Origin: an uncultured Acidimicrobiia bacterium | GTDB taxonomy: Bacteria; Actinomycetota; Acidimicrobiia; Spongiisociales; Spongiisociaceae | DNA: 7,897 nucleotides | NCBI GenBank assembly: GCA_937900165.1 | Contig: CALCCX010000010.1 | Location: 1 to 7,897, forward strand | Direction: 5' to 3' | Shown here: piece after piece, positions 1 to 7,147 of the stretch | Layout of the letters: every line of letters begins with the position of its first letter | Numbering within the stretch: the stretch's first letter is position 1 | Notes under the pieces: model-generated | The model's input: the letters and a program-made list of their open reading frames with translations, nothing else | Told to the model about the DNA's origin: nothing | Database searches by the model: none | Position numbers and translations under genes: made by a program

Positions 1-2
1 AG

Positions 3-1778
3 ATGCAATCGCAGTTGATGAAGAGGAGCCTCCGCCCGACCCTCGAGGCCACCGGAATCAGCATCGTGTTGTGGAAGAGGTTGGACGGTGATGACCGGGC
101 CGCGATGTACCAGGTCTTCAAGGACAAGCTGTTTCCGGTGCTCACTCCGCTGGCGGTCGATCCCGCCCATCCGTTCCCGTACATCTCCAACCTGTCCTTC
201 AACCTGGCGGTGCTCGTTCGTGATCCCGAGACGGACGCGTCGCGCTTCGCAAGGGTCAAGGTCCCAAGGACCCTCCCGCGTTTCGTGGCTCTTCCCGATG
301 GTGAGCGTTTTGTGCCGATCGAGCAGGTGATCGGCGCCAATCTCTCAGAACTGTTCCCCGGCATGCAGATCGTGGAGCGGCACCCGTTCCGGGTGACTCG
401 CAATGCCGACCTCGAGGTAGAAGAGGACGAGGCCGAAGACCTGCTGGAGGCCATCGAATCCGAGTTGGTGCGCCGCCGGTTCGGGCGAGTGGTCCGTCTC
501 GAGGTCGAGCGGAATATCAGCCCAGCCATCCTGGACCTCCTCAAGCGTGAGCTGAACATCGAAGACGCCCAGGTATACCCGATCAGTGGCCTGCTGGGCC
601 TGGGCGGCCTGTGGGCTCTGCAAGGCGTGGACCTGCCGGATTCCCGCTACGAGGTCTTCACGCCGACCATCCCTCCCCGTCTCGCCGATCGGGAGGAGTC
701 GATATTCGACGTGCTCAAACAGGGTGACCTGCTTGTTCACCACCCGTACGACTCTTTCATGGCTTCAACCGCCGAGTTCATTCGCCAGGCTGCCAAGGAC
801 CCGGACGTGTTGGCCATCAAGCAGACCCTCTACCGGATTTCGGCTGGCAGCCCGGTTGCGCACTCGCTGATGGAAGCGGCCGAGGACGGCAAGCAGGTGG
901 TTGTGCTGGTCGAGCTGAAGGCACGGTTCGACGAGAAGCGCAACATCGAGTGGGCGAGGAGTTTGGAGGAGGCCGGCGTTCACGTCGTCTACGGAATGGT
1001 CGGCCTGAAGACTCATACCAAGGTGACCCTGGTCATCAGAAACGAATCTGACTCGCTGGTGAGATATGCGCACATCGGCACCGGGAACTACAACGACCGG
1101 ACGGCTCGGCTCTACGAGGACGTAGGAATCCTCACCGCCGATCAGGAACTGGGAGCCGATCTGGGTGACCTCTTCAACGCGCTGACCGGCTATGGGCGGC
1201 AGAAGTCCTATCGCAAGCTGGCAGTGGCTCCTGTCGAACTAAGGGCCCGGATCACCGAGCTGATCCGGAGGGAAGCGGAGGTCGAAGGCGGTCACATAGT
1301 GATGAAGATGAACTCGCTGGTTGATCGGTCGATCATCGACGCGCTCTACGAAGCCTCCCAGGCCGGGACTCGCATCGATCTCATCGTGCGGGGTATCTGC
1401 TGCCTTCGCCCAGGTGTTCCCGGTTTATCCGACAACATCACAGTCCGATCGATTCTCGGTCGCTACCTCGAGCACTCCCGGATCTATCGTTTTGGCCGTC
1501 CAGAACGTGGATTCGTCTACTTGATCGGGTCTGCCGACATGATGCCGCGCAACCTCGACCGGAGAATCGAGGCCGTCACCCCTGTCGAAGATGAGGCCTC
1601 TCAGGAGCGACTCGAAGAGATCCTCGATATCAACCGGGCAGACGACCACCTTGCCTGGGAACTCGGGCCAGACGGTGGGTGGTCGCGGCGAGCCGCCAAG
1701 AACGACGTCGACACACATCTGGCGCTCCAGGAGCGGGCTCGGCAACGCGCCGGCCTGAGCATGGACACTGATGCTTGA
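3..1778 (+). CDS. ppk1: Polyphosphate kinase PPK1, N-terminus cut by window edge
   Basis: PPK1 reversibly polymerises the gamma-phosphate of ATP into inorganic polyphosphate through a phosphohistidine intermediate. The visible 591 residues cover the end of the N-terminal domain (LFPVLTPLAVDPAHPFPYISN, about residues 43-63), the middle 'head' domain, and the two phospholipase-D-like C-terminal domains. The catalytic histidine of the family (E. coli His435) corresponds to H338 in KTHTK, followed by AHIGTGNYNDRTARLYEDVG (about 356-375). The second conserved histidine (E. coli His592) corresponds to H491 in YLEHSRIY, with VRGICCLRPG upstream and the SADMMPRNLDRRIE block downstream. Alignment to E. 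coli from memory suggests roughly 100 residues are missing, so the ATG at base 3 is an internal methionine and the true start lies before the window. The TGA stop overlaps the next gene by 8 bases, implying co-translation with the SixA-like phosphatase. Identification is very secure. Confidence 0.97.
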   Translation: MQSQLMKRSLRPTLEATGISIVLWKRLDGDDRAAMYQVFKDKLFPVLTPLAVDPAHPFPYISNLSFNLAVLVRDPETDASRFARVKVPRTLPRFVALPDGERFVPIEQVIGANLSELFPGMQIVERHPFRVTRNADLEVEEDEAEDLLEAIESELVRRRFGRVVRLEVERNISPAILDLLKRELNIEDAQVYPISGLLGLGGLWALQGVDLPDSRYEVFTPTIPPRLADREESIFDVLKQGDLLVHHPYDSFMASTAEFIRQAAKDPDVLAIKQTLYRISAGSPVAHSLMEAAEDGKQVVVLVELKARFDEKRNIEWARSLEEAGVHVVYGMVGLKTHTKVTLVIRNESDSLVRYAHIGTGNYNDRTARLYEDVGILTADQELGADLGDLFNALTGYGRQKSYRKLAVAPVELRARITELIRREAEVEGGHIVMKMNSLVDRSIIDALYEASQAGTRIDLIVRGICCLRPGVPGLSDNITVRSILGRYLEHSRIYRFGRPERGFVYLIGSADMMPRNLDRRIEAVTPVEDEASQERLEEILDINRADDHLAWELGPDGGWSRRAAKNDVDTHLALQERARQRAGLSMDTDA

Positions 1779-2274
1779 GTTGTTGTTGATGCGTCATGCC
1801 AAGTCGGACTGGCAGGCGGAATTCGGTGCTGATCGTGACCGTCCGCTGAATCGGCGAGGCCGAGCGGCGGCCAAGACCATGGGCGTCGTCATCGCCGATG
1901 CCGGAAAGGTTCCTGGCAGAGTGGTTACCTCGCCTGCCGTGAGGGCGGCCGCTACCGCCGAGCTGGCGATCTCGGCCGGTGATTGGAAGACAGAGATCGT
2001 GGTCGACGAGGGGATTTACTCCGAGGGCCCAGAAGGCCTCTTCGAAGCTGTGCGGCGACATGGCGCCGGTACAGAAAGTCTGATGGTGGTTGGTCACCAA
2101 CCGACGATGTCGCTCGTCGTCTCCAGGCTGATCGGTGGAGGCTCGATTCGGTTTCCGACAGCTGCAATCGCCGGGGTGGCCCTGCCTGTTCGCGATTGGG
2201 ATGTGATTGGGCGCAGCATCGGCGAGCTTCAATTCTTTTTGACCCCGAAGCTGGTTGGCTCAGGGCCTGGTTGA
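1771..2274 (+). CDS. sixA: SixA-like histidine phosphatase (phosphohistidine phosphatase family)
   Basis: A 167-residue, single-domain member of the histidine phosphatase (phosphoglycerate-mutase-like) superfamily, the usual size for SixA. The N-terminal RHAK motif supplies the nucleophile H9 beside R8. TSPAVRAAATAE (53-64) supplies a second phosphate-binding arginine, R58; E80 lies in DEGIY; and GHQP (109-112 region) carries the second catalytic histidine, H109. The C-terminal ALPVRDWDVI and GELQFFLTPKLV stretches are also typical of the SixA subgroup. SixA of E. coli removes phosphate from histidine on signalling or PTS-type proteins; the substrate here is unknown. The start ATG lies inside the end of ppk1 (overlap 1771-1778) with no strong ribosome site of its own, so translation is probably coupled to ppk1. 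The Nudix domain that is fused to such a phosphatase in mycobacterial MutT1, also found near ppk, is absent. Family assignment is strong; biological role is inference. Confidence 0.9.
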   Translation: MLELLLMRHAKSDWQAEFGADRDRPLNRRGRAAAKTMGVVIADAGKVPGRVVTSPAVRAAATAELAISAGDWKTEIVVDEGIYSEGPEGLFEAVRRHGAGTESLMVVGHQPTMSLVVSRLIGGGSIRFPTAAIAGVALPVRDWDVIGRSIGELQFFLTPKLVGSGPG

Positions 2275-2296
2275 CAGTCGGCCGTGTTCGGGCGAC

Positions 2297-2326
2297 GTGA
2301 CCGGTTGCCCTGCATGGGGGTACCCT
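2297..2326 (+). promoter_or_regulatory. Candidate sigma70-type promoter for dxs
   Basis: GTGACC (2297-2302, four of six matches to TTGACA) and TACCCT (2321-2326, TAnnnT form) are separated by 18 bases. Transcription would begin near 2333, giving a leader of about 20 bases before the GTG at 2353. This agrees with the short-start model for dxs and would exclude the earlier in-frame ATG at 2284. The match is modest, and read-through from ppk1-sixA is also possible because no terminator is visible between sixA and dxs. Confidence 0.35.
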
Positions 2327-2343
2327 GGCAACCTGAACGGACT

Positions 2344-2350
2344 GGAGGGA
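2344..2350 (+). promoter_or_regulatory. Ribosome binding site that decides the dxs start
   Basis: GGAGGGA lies just upstream of GTG 2353. The spacing from the GGAGG core is short, about 4 bases, but this is the only purine-rich Shine-Dalgarno match near the expected N-terminus. No comparable site precedes the in-frame ATG at 2284 or the one at 2314. It supports translation from GTG 2353. Confidence 0.6.
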
Positions 2351-2352
2351 CC

Positions 2353-4185
2353 GTGGTCGAACCCAAAACGCCAATCCTCGACACGATCGATCGGCCAGCC
2401 GATCTACGTGAGCTCGACCGGTCTGAAATTCAATCACTGTGCGCGGAGATCCGGCAGCTGATCGTGGCCACCGTCGAGGTCAATGGCGGCCATCTCGGCT
2501 CCAATTTGGGAGCGGTCGAGTTGACGGTGGCCATTCATCGGGCATTTGACTCGCCCAAGGACGTCATCCTTTGGGACACCGGTCATCAGTCATACGTCCA
2601 CAAGCTCCTGACTGGCAGACGTGACCAATTCTCAGGTCTGCGTACGCCTGGCGGGCTTTCCGGCTATCCGAGCAGATCCGAATCCGATCACGATTGGATC
2701 GAGAACAGCCACGCTTCCACTGCGCTCAGCTATGCCCACGGTCTCGCGACTGCGTTCGAGCAGCAGGGAATCGACCGGCGAGTCGTCGCGGTCATTGGAG
2801 ACGGTTCCTTGACGGGAGGTATGGCGTTCGAGGGACTCAACAACTTGGGACACAGTGGTCGGAACGTCACGATCGTGCTCAACGACAACGGTCGCTCCTA
2901 CGCACCGACCGTGTCGATGTTGTCCGAGTCGCTGATGCGGATCCGCAACAACCCGATCTACATGCGTCGGCAGGCGCGCATGGAGACGATCGCAGAAAGC
3001 GTTCCGTGGGTCGGCGAGGTCCTCAAGAAGAGCATCGACGCCACCAAGGCTGCCATCCGGCACATGTGGGAGCCGCCCGCCTTCTTCGAACAACTGGGTG
3101 TTAGGTATATCGGGCCATACAACGGGCATGACTTCGAGGCGGTTGAGGAGGTCCTGAACAACATCAAAGAGTTCGACGGACCAACAGTCGTGCACGTCAT
3201 GACCCAGAAGGGCAGGGGATACGGGCCCGCGGAAAACGACACCATCAAGAACATGCACGACACCTCCGTGATGAAGCCGGGGAGCTACACAGCGGCTTTT
3301 TCCGAAAAGATGGTCGAATTGGGTAAGAAACACCCGAACCTGGTTGCGGTCACGGCCGCCATGCCGGACTCAACCGGCCTCTTGCCTTTCCGAGAAGCGT
3401 TCCCCGATCGTCTTTATGACGTGGGCATCGCAGAACAGCACGCCGTCACGATGGCCACGGGCCTGGCGATGGGCGGATTGCGCCCGGTGGTGGCGCTGTA
3501 TGCGACCTTTTTGACGAGGGCCATCGATCAGGTGAACCTCGATGTTGCCCTTCACGGTCAACCGGTGGTTTTCTGCCTCGACCGGGCAGGGGTAACCGGA
3601 GATGACGGCGCCTCCCACAATGGCCTATTGGATATGGTGCTCTTGTCCAAAGTCCCAAACATGACGATCTTCGCGCCGTCTTCTTACGAGGAGTTGGAAA
3701 CAATGCTCGAGACGGCGGTGACCCTTGATGGGCCTTCGGCGATTCGCTGGCCGAAGACCAACGCGCCTCGTCATCAAGCGGGACCGGTTGGTGAAGGTAT
3801 GTCGGCGCGACTTGTTTCCGAAGGCACGGACGTGTGCCTCATCGGTGTCGGCAAGATGCTGGCGGTCGTGCAGGAGGCAGCGGAGAGGCTGTCGGCCGAT
3901 GGTATCTCATGCACTGTGTGGGACCCGAGGGTGGTGCGACCACTCGACTCGTTGATGATCACCGATGCTTCAAAACATCGACTTGTCGTGTCCATTGAAG
4001 ACGGGCTTCGGGACGGAGGCGTGGGGGCAACCGTCCGCGACCTCGTTGCGGAGCAGAGCCCCACTCCGGTCGTTGTGCTGGGGGTGCCCACGATTCACAT
4101 CCAGCATGACAAACCAGATGCCATCCTCGCCGACCTGAGACTTGACGCCCCAGGAGTGGTCACCGAGGTCCGCAAACACCTCTGA
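2353..4185 (+). CDS. dxs: 1-deoxy-D-xylulose-5-phosphate synthase
   Basis: DXS condenses pyruvate with glyceraldehyde 3-phosphate, using thiamine diphosphate, to start the MEP isoprenoid pathway in the cytosol. Counting from GTG 2353 the protein has 610 residues, slightly below the usual 620-640. Visible landmarks are H47 in GGHLGSNLG, GHQSY (77-81), the thiamine-diphosphate/Mg motif GDGSLTGG (149-156) with N164, the catalytic glutamate E361 in GIAEQHA, Y383 and R389 in the YATFLTRAIDQ block, D410 in DRAG, H422 in GASHNG, and R465 in IRWPK. These fit the E. coli active-site set with a nearly constant offset. WIENSHAST and GVTGDDGASHNG are wordings I associate with actinobacterial DXS. The reading frame stays open back to ATG 2284, adding 23 residues that do not look like a DXS N-terminus, whereas GTG 2353 has GGAGGGA before it and leads straight into ILDTIDRPADLREL. 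No other MEP genes are adjacent. Identification is very secure; the start is likely. Confidence 0.96.
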   Translation: MVEPKTPILDTIDRPADLRELDRSEIQSLCAEIRQLIVATVEVNGGHLGSNLGAVELTVAIHRAFDSPKDVILWDTGHQSYVHKLLTGRRDQFSGLRTPGGLSGYPSRSESDHDWIENSHASTALSYAHGLATAFEQQGIDRRVVAVIGDGSLTGGMAFEGLNNLGHSGRNVTIVLNDNGRSYAPTVSMLSESLMRIRNNPIYMRRQARMETIAESVPWVGEVLKKSIDATKAAIRHMWEPPAFFEQLGVRYIGPYNGHDFEAVEEVLNNIKEFDGPTVVHVMTQKGRGYGPAENDTIKNMHDTSVMKPGSYTAAFSEKMVELGKKHPNLVAVTAAMPDSTGLLPFREAFPDRLYDVGIAEQHAVTMATGLAMGGLRPVVALYATFLTRAIDQVNLDVALHGQPVVFCLDRAGVTGDDGASHNGLLDMVLLSKVPNMTIFAPSSYEELETMLETAVTLDGPSAIRWPKTNAPRHQAGPVGEGMSARLVSEGTDVCLIGVGKMLAVVQEAAERLSADGISCTVWDPRVVRPLDSLMITDASKHRLVVSIEDGLRDGGVGATVRDLVAEQSPTPVVVLGVPTIHIQHDKPDAILADLRLDAPGVVTEVRKHL

Positions 4186-4209
4186 CTCCGTGGAATGTCG
4201 CCGGATGAG

Positions 4210-4239
4210 TTGCCTCAGTACCGCAAACCTGTCTAGCGT
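4210..4239 (+). promoter_or_regulatory. Candidate promoter of the amino-acid transporter operon
   Basis: TTGCCT (4210-4215) and TAGCGT (4234-4239) are spaced by 18 bases, in the gap between dxs and the binding-protein gene. TAGnnT-like -10 elements are common in GC-rich actinobacteria. Transcription would begin around 4245-4247, directly before the hairpin at 4250-4268, leaving a leader of about 46 bases. Confidence 0.5.
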
Positions 4240-4240
4240 T

Positions 4241-4268
4241 CCCGTCTATGACGGGGGGTTCCCCCGTC
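4241..4268 (+). promoter_or_regulatory. Two overlapping, mutually exclusive hairpins or operator in the aapJ leader
   Basis: CCCGTC (4241-4246) pairs with GACGGG (4250-4255) across a TAT loop. The same GAC-GGGGG segment (4250-4257) instead pairs perfectly over 8 bp with CCCCCGTC (4261-4268) across a 3-base loop. The downstream hairpin sits at the predicted mRNA 5' end, about 10 bases before the ribosome site AGGAG (4278-4282). It could protect the 5' end, modulate translation, act as a DNA operator, or help end dxs transcription; the following bases contain only three T in a row, which argues against a classic terminator. The pairing is seen directly; the role is inference. Confidence 0.45.
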
Positions 4269-4291
4269 GACTTTGAGAGGAGAGTCATTCG

Positions 4292-5470
4292 ATGAGAAAA
4301 ATTTTGGGCCTTATTGTGGTCCTCATGCTTGTCGCGGCTGCTTGTGGCGGCAACGACGAGACCGCACCCGCGGAGGACGAAGGTACGACGGCTACGGTCG
4401 CCGAGGGCGGTGATGATGGCGGCGACGATCCGGCCGTTGACACGACCGCTCCACCGGCCGACGACGGAGAAGACGTAGCTCAGGGCGGCGGAGGCACCCT
4501 TGACGAAGCCCTCGCCCGCGGCAGCTTGCGTTGTGGTGTGTCGACCAGCGCGACCGGTTTCGCCGAACCGCAGGACGACGGTTCGTTCAACGGTTTCGAC
4601 GCCGACTTCTGTCGGGCGGTGGCAGCCGCATTGTTCGGTAATGCCGAGGCCGTTGATTGGGTAGGCCTGACGGCCGCCGAACGGTTCACTGCTCTTGCCA
4701 ACGGCGAGGTCGACGTGCTGTTCCGGAATACGACCTGGACCCAGAACCGTGACACCGAGATCGGTGGAGACTTCGGTCCGACCACGTTCTACGACGGCCA
4801 GCAGCTCATGGGCAAGGCGTCGTTCGGGTTCACCGATGATTCGACCCTCGCCGACATGGACGGTGCGAGGGCCTGCACGAACGCGGGTACGACGACTGAG
4901 CTGAACATCACCGAGGCGGCCGCTGTTCTCGGTTTGACAATCGAGCTGGTGACGACCGAGGACTTCCCCCAGTCCATGGAACTGTTCCGTGAGGGGTCAT
5001 GCGACATCGTCACCACGGACGGGTCCGGGTTGTTCGGAGACCGCTTCTCAGCGATCGCCAATGGTGAGATCGCCGAAGGTGACTGGATCATCTTCCCAAC
5101 CGCGCCGATCTCCAAGGAGCCCCTTGGCCCGATGTACCGTCAGAACGACAGCGCCTGGGCCGACGTCATCAACTGGACGGTCTACGCAATGTTCATTGCC
5201 GACGAGTTGGACATCAACCAGGGCAACGTCGCGGAGGCCATCGCCAACCCGCCGACCCCCGAGGCCGGCCGCCTGCTGGGTGTAACCGAGGATGAGCAGC
5301 AAAGCGGCATGGGCCTCCCGGCCGACGCCTTCGCGCAGGTCATCGCCCAAGTCGGTAACTACAACGACATCTACGAGCGGAACCTCATTCCGCTGGGCTT
5401 CACCCGCGATGGTTCGCCGAACGCGTTGTGGTTCAACGGTGGCTTGATTTACGCACCACCGGCTCGCTAG
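4292..5470 (+). CDS. aapJ: General L-amino-acid ABC transporter substrate-binding lipoprotein (AapJ/BztA type)
   Basis: An extracytoplasmic binding protein that would capture amino acids and deliver them to the membrane permease encoded just downstream. The N-terminus has two basic residues, a hydrophobic core and the lipobox VAAAC with the lipidated cysteine at C18, followed by an acidic Asp/Glu/Thr/Ala/Gly linker (about 19-68) that tethers the domain to the membrane. The mature domain is SBP_bac_3-like: RGSLRCGVS, GFDADFCRAVAAALFG (101-116), ERFTALANGEVDVLFRNTTWT (130-150), AGTTTELN, TTDGSGL (241-247), ISKEPLGP (273-280), VGNYNDIYERN, and the C-terminal NALWFNGGLIYAPPAR. Four cysteines besides C18 (C81, C107, C195, C237) sit where the AapJ family keeps its conserved cysteines. 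Ribosome site AGGAG at 4278-4282 lies 9 bases before the ATG. Proteobacterial members are secreted soluble proteins; the lipoprotein form fits a Gram-positive-type envelope. Exact substrates (broad or Glu/Asp/Gln/Asn) cannot be read from sequence. Confidence 0.93.
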   Translation: MRKILGLIVVLMLVAAACGGNDETAPAEDEGTTATVAEGGDDGGDDPAVDTTAPPADDGEDVAQGGGGTLDEALARGSLRCGVSTSATGFAEPQDDGSFNGFDADFCRAVAAALFGNAEAVDWVGLTAAERFTALANGEVDVLFRNTTWTQNRDTEIGGDFGPTTFYDGQQLMGKASFGFTDDSTLADMDGARACTNAGTTTELNITEAAAVLGLTIELVTTEDFPQSMELFREGSCDIVTTDGSGLFGDRFSAIANGEIAEGDWIIFPTAPISKEPLGPMYRQNDSAWADVINWTVYAMFIADELDINQGNVAEAIANPPTPEAGRLLGVTEDEQQSGMGLPADAFAQVIAQVGNYNDIYERNLIPLGFTRDGSPNALWFNGGLIYAPPAR

Positions 5471-5509
5471 CCGAAAGTACGTCGGAACAAATCGTTCCCA
5501 AATCTGAGA

Positions 5510-5539
5510 AAGAGGGGGCGCTACCAAGCGCCCCCTCTT
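5510..5539 (+). terminator. Strong intergenic hairpin between binding protein and permease genes
   Basis: A perfect 13-bp stem (5510-5522 with 5527-5539) closes an ACCA tetraloop, and GAG/CTC pairing below it extends the stem past a single-base bulge. The core is GGGGGCGCT paired with AGCGCCCCC. No T-tract follows (CTCGTGTGATT), so it may be an imperfect, U-tract-less terminator or an mRNA 3'-stabilising structure. Its place, 40 bases after the binding-protein stop and 46 before the permease start, matches the familiar attenuating hairpins that keep binding-protein mRNA in excess of permease mRNA. Confidence 0.8.
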
Positions 5540-5584
5540 CTCGTGTGATTAGAGTCTCTGGCGGGTTAGGAGAGGCGAGGGCAT

Positions 5585-7147
5585 TTGGTAACACCAATCG
5601 AAGACCGTCCGGTGTCGGCCGAGCAGGCCAAACCGCCATTTTGGCGCGACATCACCATCGTCAAGCGGGCAGCCCAGATCGGTGTCCTGGTGGCCTTCGC
5701 CTGGTTGGCTTTGACGCTGGTCGGCGAGGCGGCCCGAAACCTCGAAGTGAGGGGAATCCCGTTCTCATGGGATTTTCTTGGAGAGCCGATCGGCGTCCAA
5801 CTCCAGGAGGGTTTCAACACACGGCCCGGTTCGTCTATCGAGGGCCTGGCAGTCGGCATGGTCAACATGTGCCGGATCACCTTCAGCGGCATTATTGCTG
5901 CCACCATCCTCGGCACCATCATCGGGATTGCCAGGCTGTCGCAGAACTGGATCGTTTCCAAGGTCGCCAACGCCTTCATCGAGCTTTTCCGCAATATCCC
6001 CCTGCTGGTCCAGATCTTCTTCTGGCAAGTGCTGGTGCTCGGGTTTGGCGAACTCACCGTAGACGATGAGGGCAGTGGTTGGTTATTCGGCAGCTCCAAG
6101 GGCATCGCCATTCCATGGTTCAATGGGCGGGAGGGCCGCCTCCAGTATCTTGCCCTTTTGCTGCTGGGTGCGTATATCGCTCGCCGGACCTACCTCTGGC
6201 GGGTAGACATTTTGGAGCGCGAGGGCCGGGAGACCAATGCCATGCGCTGGGGTTTCGGTGTCTTCTTCTTTTTCGTAGTCGCCGGCTGGCTGATCCACCC
6301 GATCATGGGTGTTTTGGGGTTCCTGTTCGAAGCCATTGCTTGGCTGGCCGGCAATGTCCCGGTTATCGGCTACCAACTTCTTCTGGCTGCTCTCGCCGTG
6401 TTTTTGGGCTGGCGCTACATCAGAGGGTTCCTGAATGAACGTCGCACACCTGCCGGCCTGGCCAAACTGACCGATGACGACTATTTCAAACTCATCTCCG
6501 CGGGCGTGATGGGCGTGCTGGCGGCATTGTTCTTCATGGCCGGTCCCGGGGAGGTGTTGGTCGAGAAGGTCATGGGCCGTTCACTGACCTACGGGATGAA
6601 CTGGGGTTTGGAGCCAACCTTCAGTTGGCTGTCGACCCGCTTCGACTTTTCGGCGGGTGCGCCGCTTGCCTTCAGCCGCCCGGAGGTCGTGGTCCCGACC
6701 AGGTTCCCTCAGTACTCGTTGGAACTTGGGCGAGCGTTCACACCTTCGTTCGTTGCTGTTTGGATCGGCGTGACCATCTATACGACTGCCTTCATCGCCG
6801 AAATCGTCAGGGCCGGCATCATGGCGGTTCCCAAGGGCCAGAACGAGGCGGCGGCCGCGGTCGGGCTAAGTCGTGGCTCGGTTCTACGGCTGGTGGTGCT
6901 GCCCCAGGCCTTCCGGATCATCCTCCCGCCCCTCGGTTCGCAATACCTGAACCTGGCCAAGAACACGTCCCTCGGCATTGCGGTGGCCTATGCCGACATC
7001 GTGCAGGTCGGCCAGACGATCTTCAACCAGACGGGTCAGTCGCTGGCGGTGTTCATAATTTGGATGGGCTTTTTCTCGGTGGTGAGTCTGGCGCTGTCCG
7101 GAATTGTGAACTACTACAACCGTCAGATGCAATTGGTGGAGCGATGA
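5585..7147 (+). CDS. aapQ: Amino-acid ABC transporter permease, AapQ/BztB type, enlarged
   Basis: An inner-membrane permease of the polar-amino-acid (HisM-like) family that would form the import channel with the AapM-like protein encoded next. The N-terminal half has a membrane helix at about 31-46, a QEGFNTRPGSS periplasmic-type segment, helices near 88-115, and FIELFRNIPLLVQIFFW (131-147), a hallmark of this family. The C-terminal half has TTAFIAEIVRAGI, the cytoplasmic EAA loop that contacts the ATPase (E421 to P440: EAA...G...LP), and the ending YYNRQMQLVER, close to rhizobial AapQ endings. At 520 residues it is about 120 longer than the roughly 400 of proteobacterial AapQ. The extra material falls at about 200-350 and adds hydrophobic segments near 222-242, 260-277 and 303-320. 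The start is TTG at 5585, with GAGG (5572-5575) 9 bases upstream. The stop overlaps a mini-ORF by four bases (ATGA). Confidence 0.92.
   Translation: MVTPIEDRPVSAEQAKPPFWRDITIVKRAAQIGVLVAFAWLALTLVGEAARNLEVRGIPFSWDFLGEPIGVQLQEGFNTRPGSSIEGLAVGMVNMCRITFSGIIAATILGTIIGIARLSQNWIVSKVANAFIELFRNIPLLVQIFFWQVLVLGFGELTVDDEGSGWLFGSSKGIAIPWFNGREGRLQYLALLLLGAYIARRTYLWRVDILEREGRETNAMRWGFGVFFFFVVAGWLIHPIMGVLGFLFEAIAWLAGNVPVIGYQLLLAALAVFLGWRYIRGFLNERRTPAGLAKLTDDDYFKLISAGVMGVLAALFFMAGPGEVLVEKVMGRSLTYGMNWGLEPTFSWLSTRFDFSAGAPLAFSRPEVVVPTRFPQYSLELGRAFTPSFVAVWIGVTIYTTAFIAEIVRAGIMAVPKGQNEAAAAVGLSRGSVLRLVVLPQAFRIILPPLGSQYLNLAKNTSLGIAVAYADIVQVGQTIFNQTGQSLAVFIIWMGFFSVVSLALSGIVNYYNRQMQLVER

Noticed and set aside
3..5. 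ATG at the left edge as the start of ppk1
   Set aside because: The protein begins in the middle of the PPK1 N-terminal domain, so about 100 residues are missing and this methionine is internal.
2251..2273. Direct repeat CTGGTTG at 2251-2257 and 2267-2273
   Set aside because: Seven bases repeated once inside coding sequence; readily chance, with no associated element.
2271..2276. Perfect TTGACA hexamer at the end of sixA as a -35 box for dxs
   Set aside because: No -10-like hexamer sits 16-19 bases downstream (the region reads GACGTG), and the nearest TAnnnT is 44 bases away.
2632..3333. 233-codon minus-strand open frame opposite dxs, and similar minus-strand frames opposite the other genes
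   Set aside because: Long antisense frames are expected in GC-rich coding DNA. The translations resemble no family I know and have no ribosome site or gap of their own.
4250..4268. G/C-rich hairpin read as an intrinsic terminator for dxs
   Set aside because: Only TTT follows, several bases after the stem, and the hairpin lies downstream of a good candidate promoter, so a leader role is more likely. Not fully excluded.
4343..4490. Low-complexity GAC/GGC-rich tract as a tandem repeat
   Set aside because: It has no regular unit; it simply encodes the acidic linker of the lipoprotein.
5428..6069. 213-codon + strand open frame overlapping the aapJ end and aapQ
   Set aside because: It runs through the strong hairpin at 5510-5539, its residue composition (Arg/Gly/His/Pro-rich) is that of a shifted frame, and aapQ fully accounts for the region.
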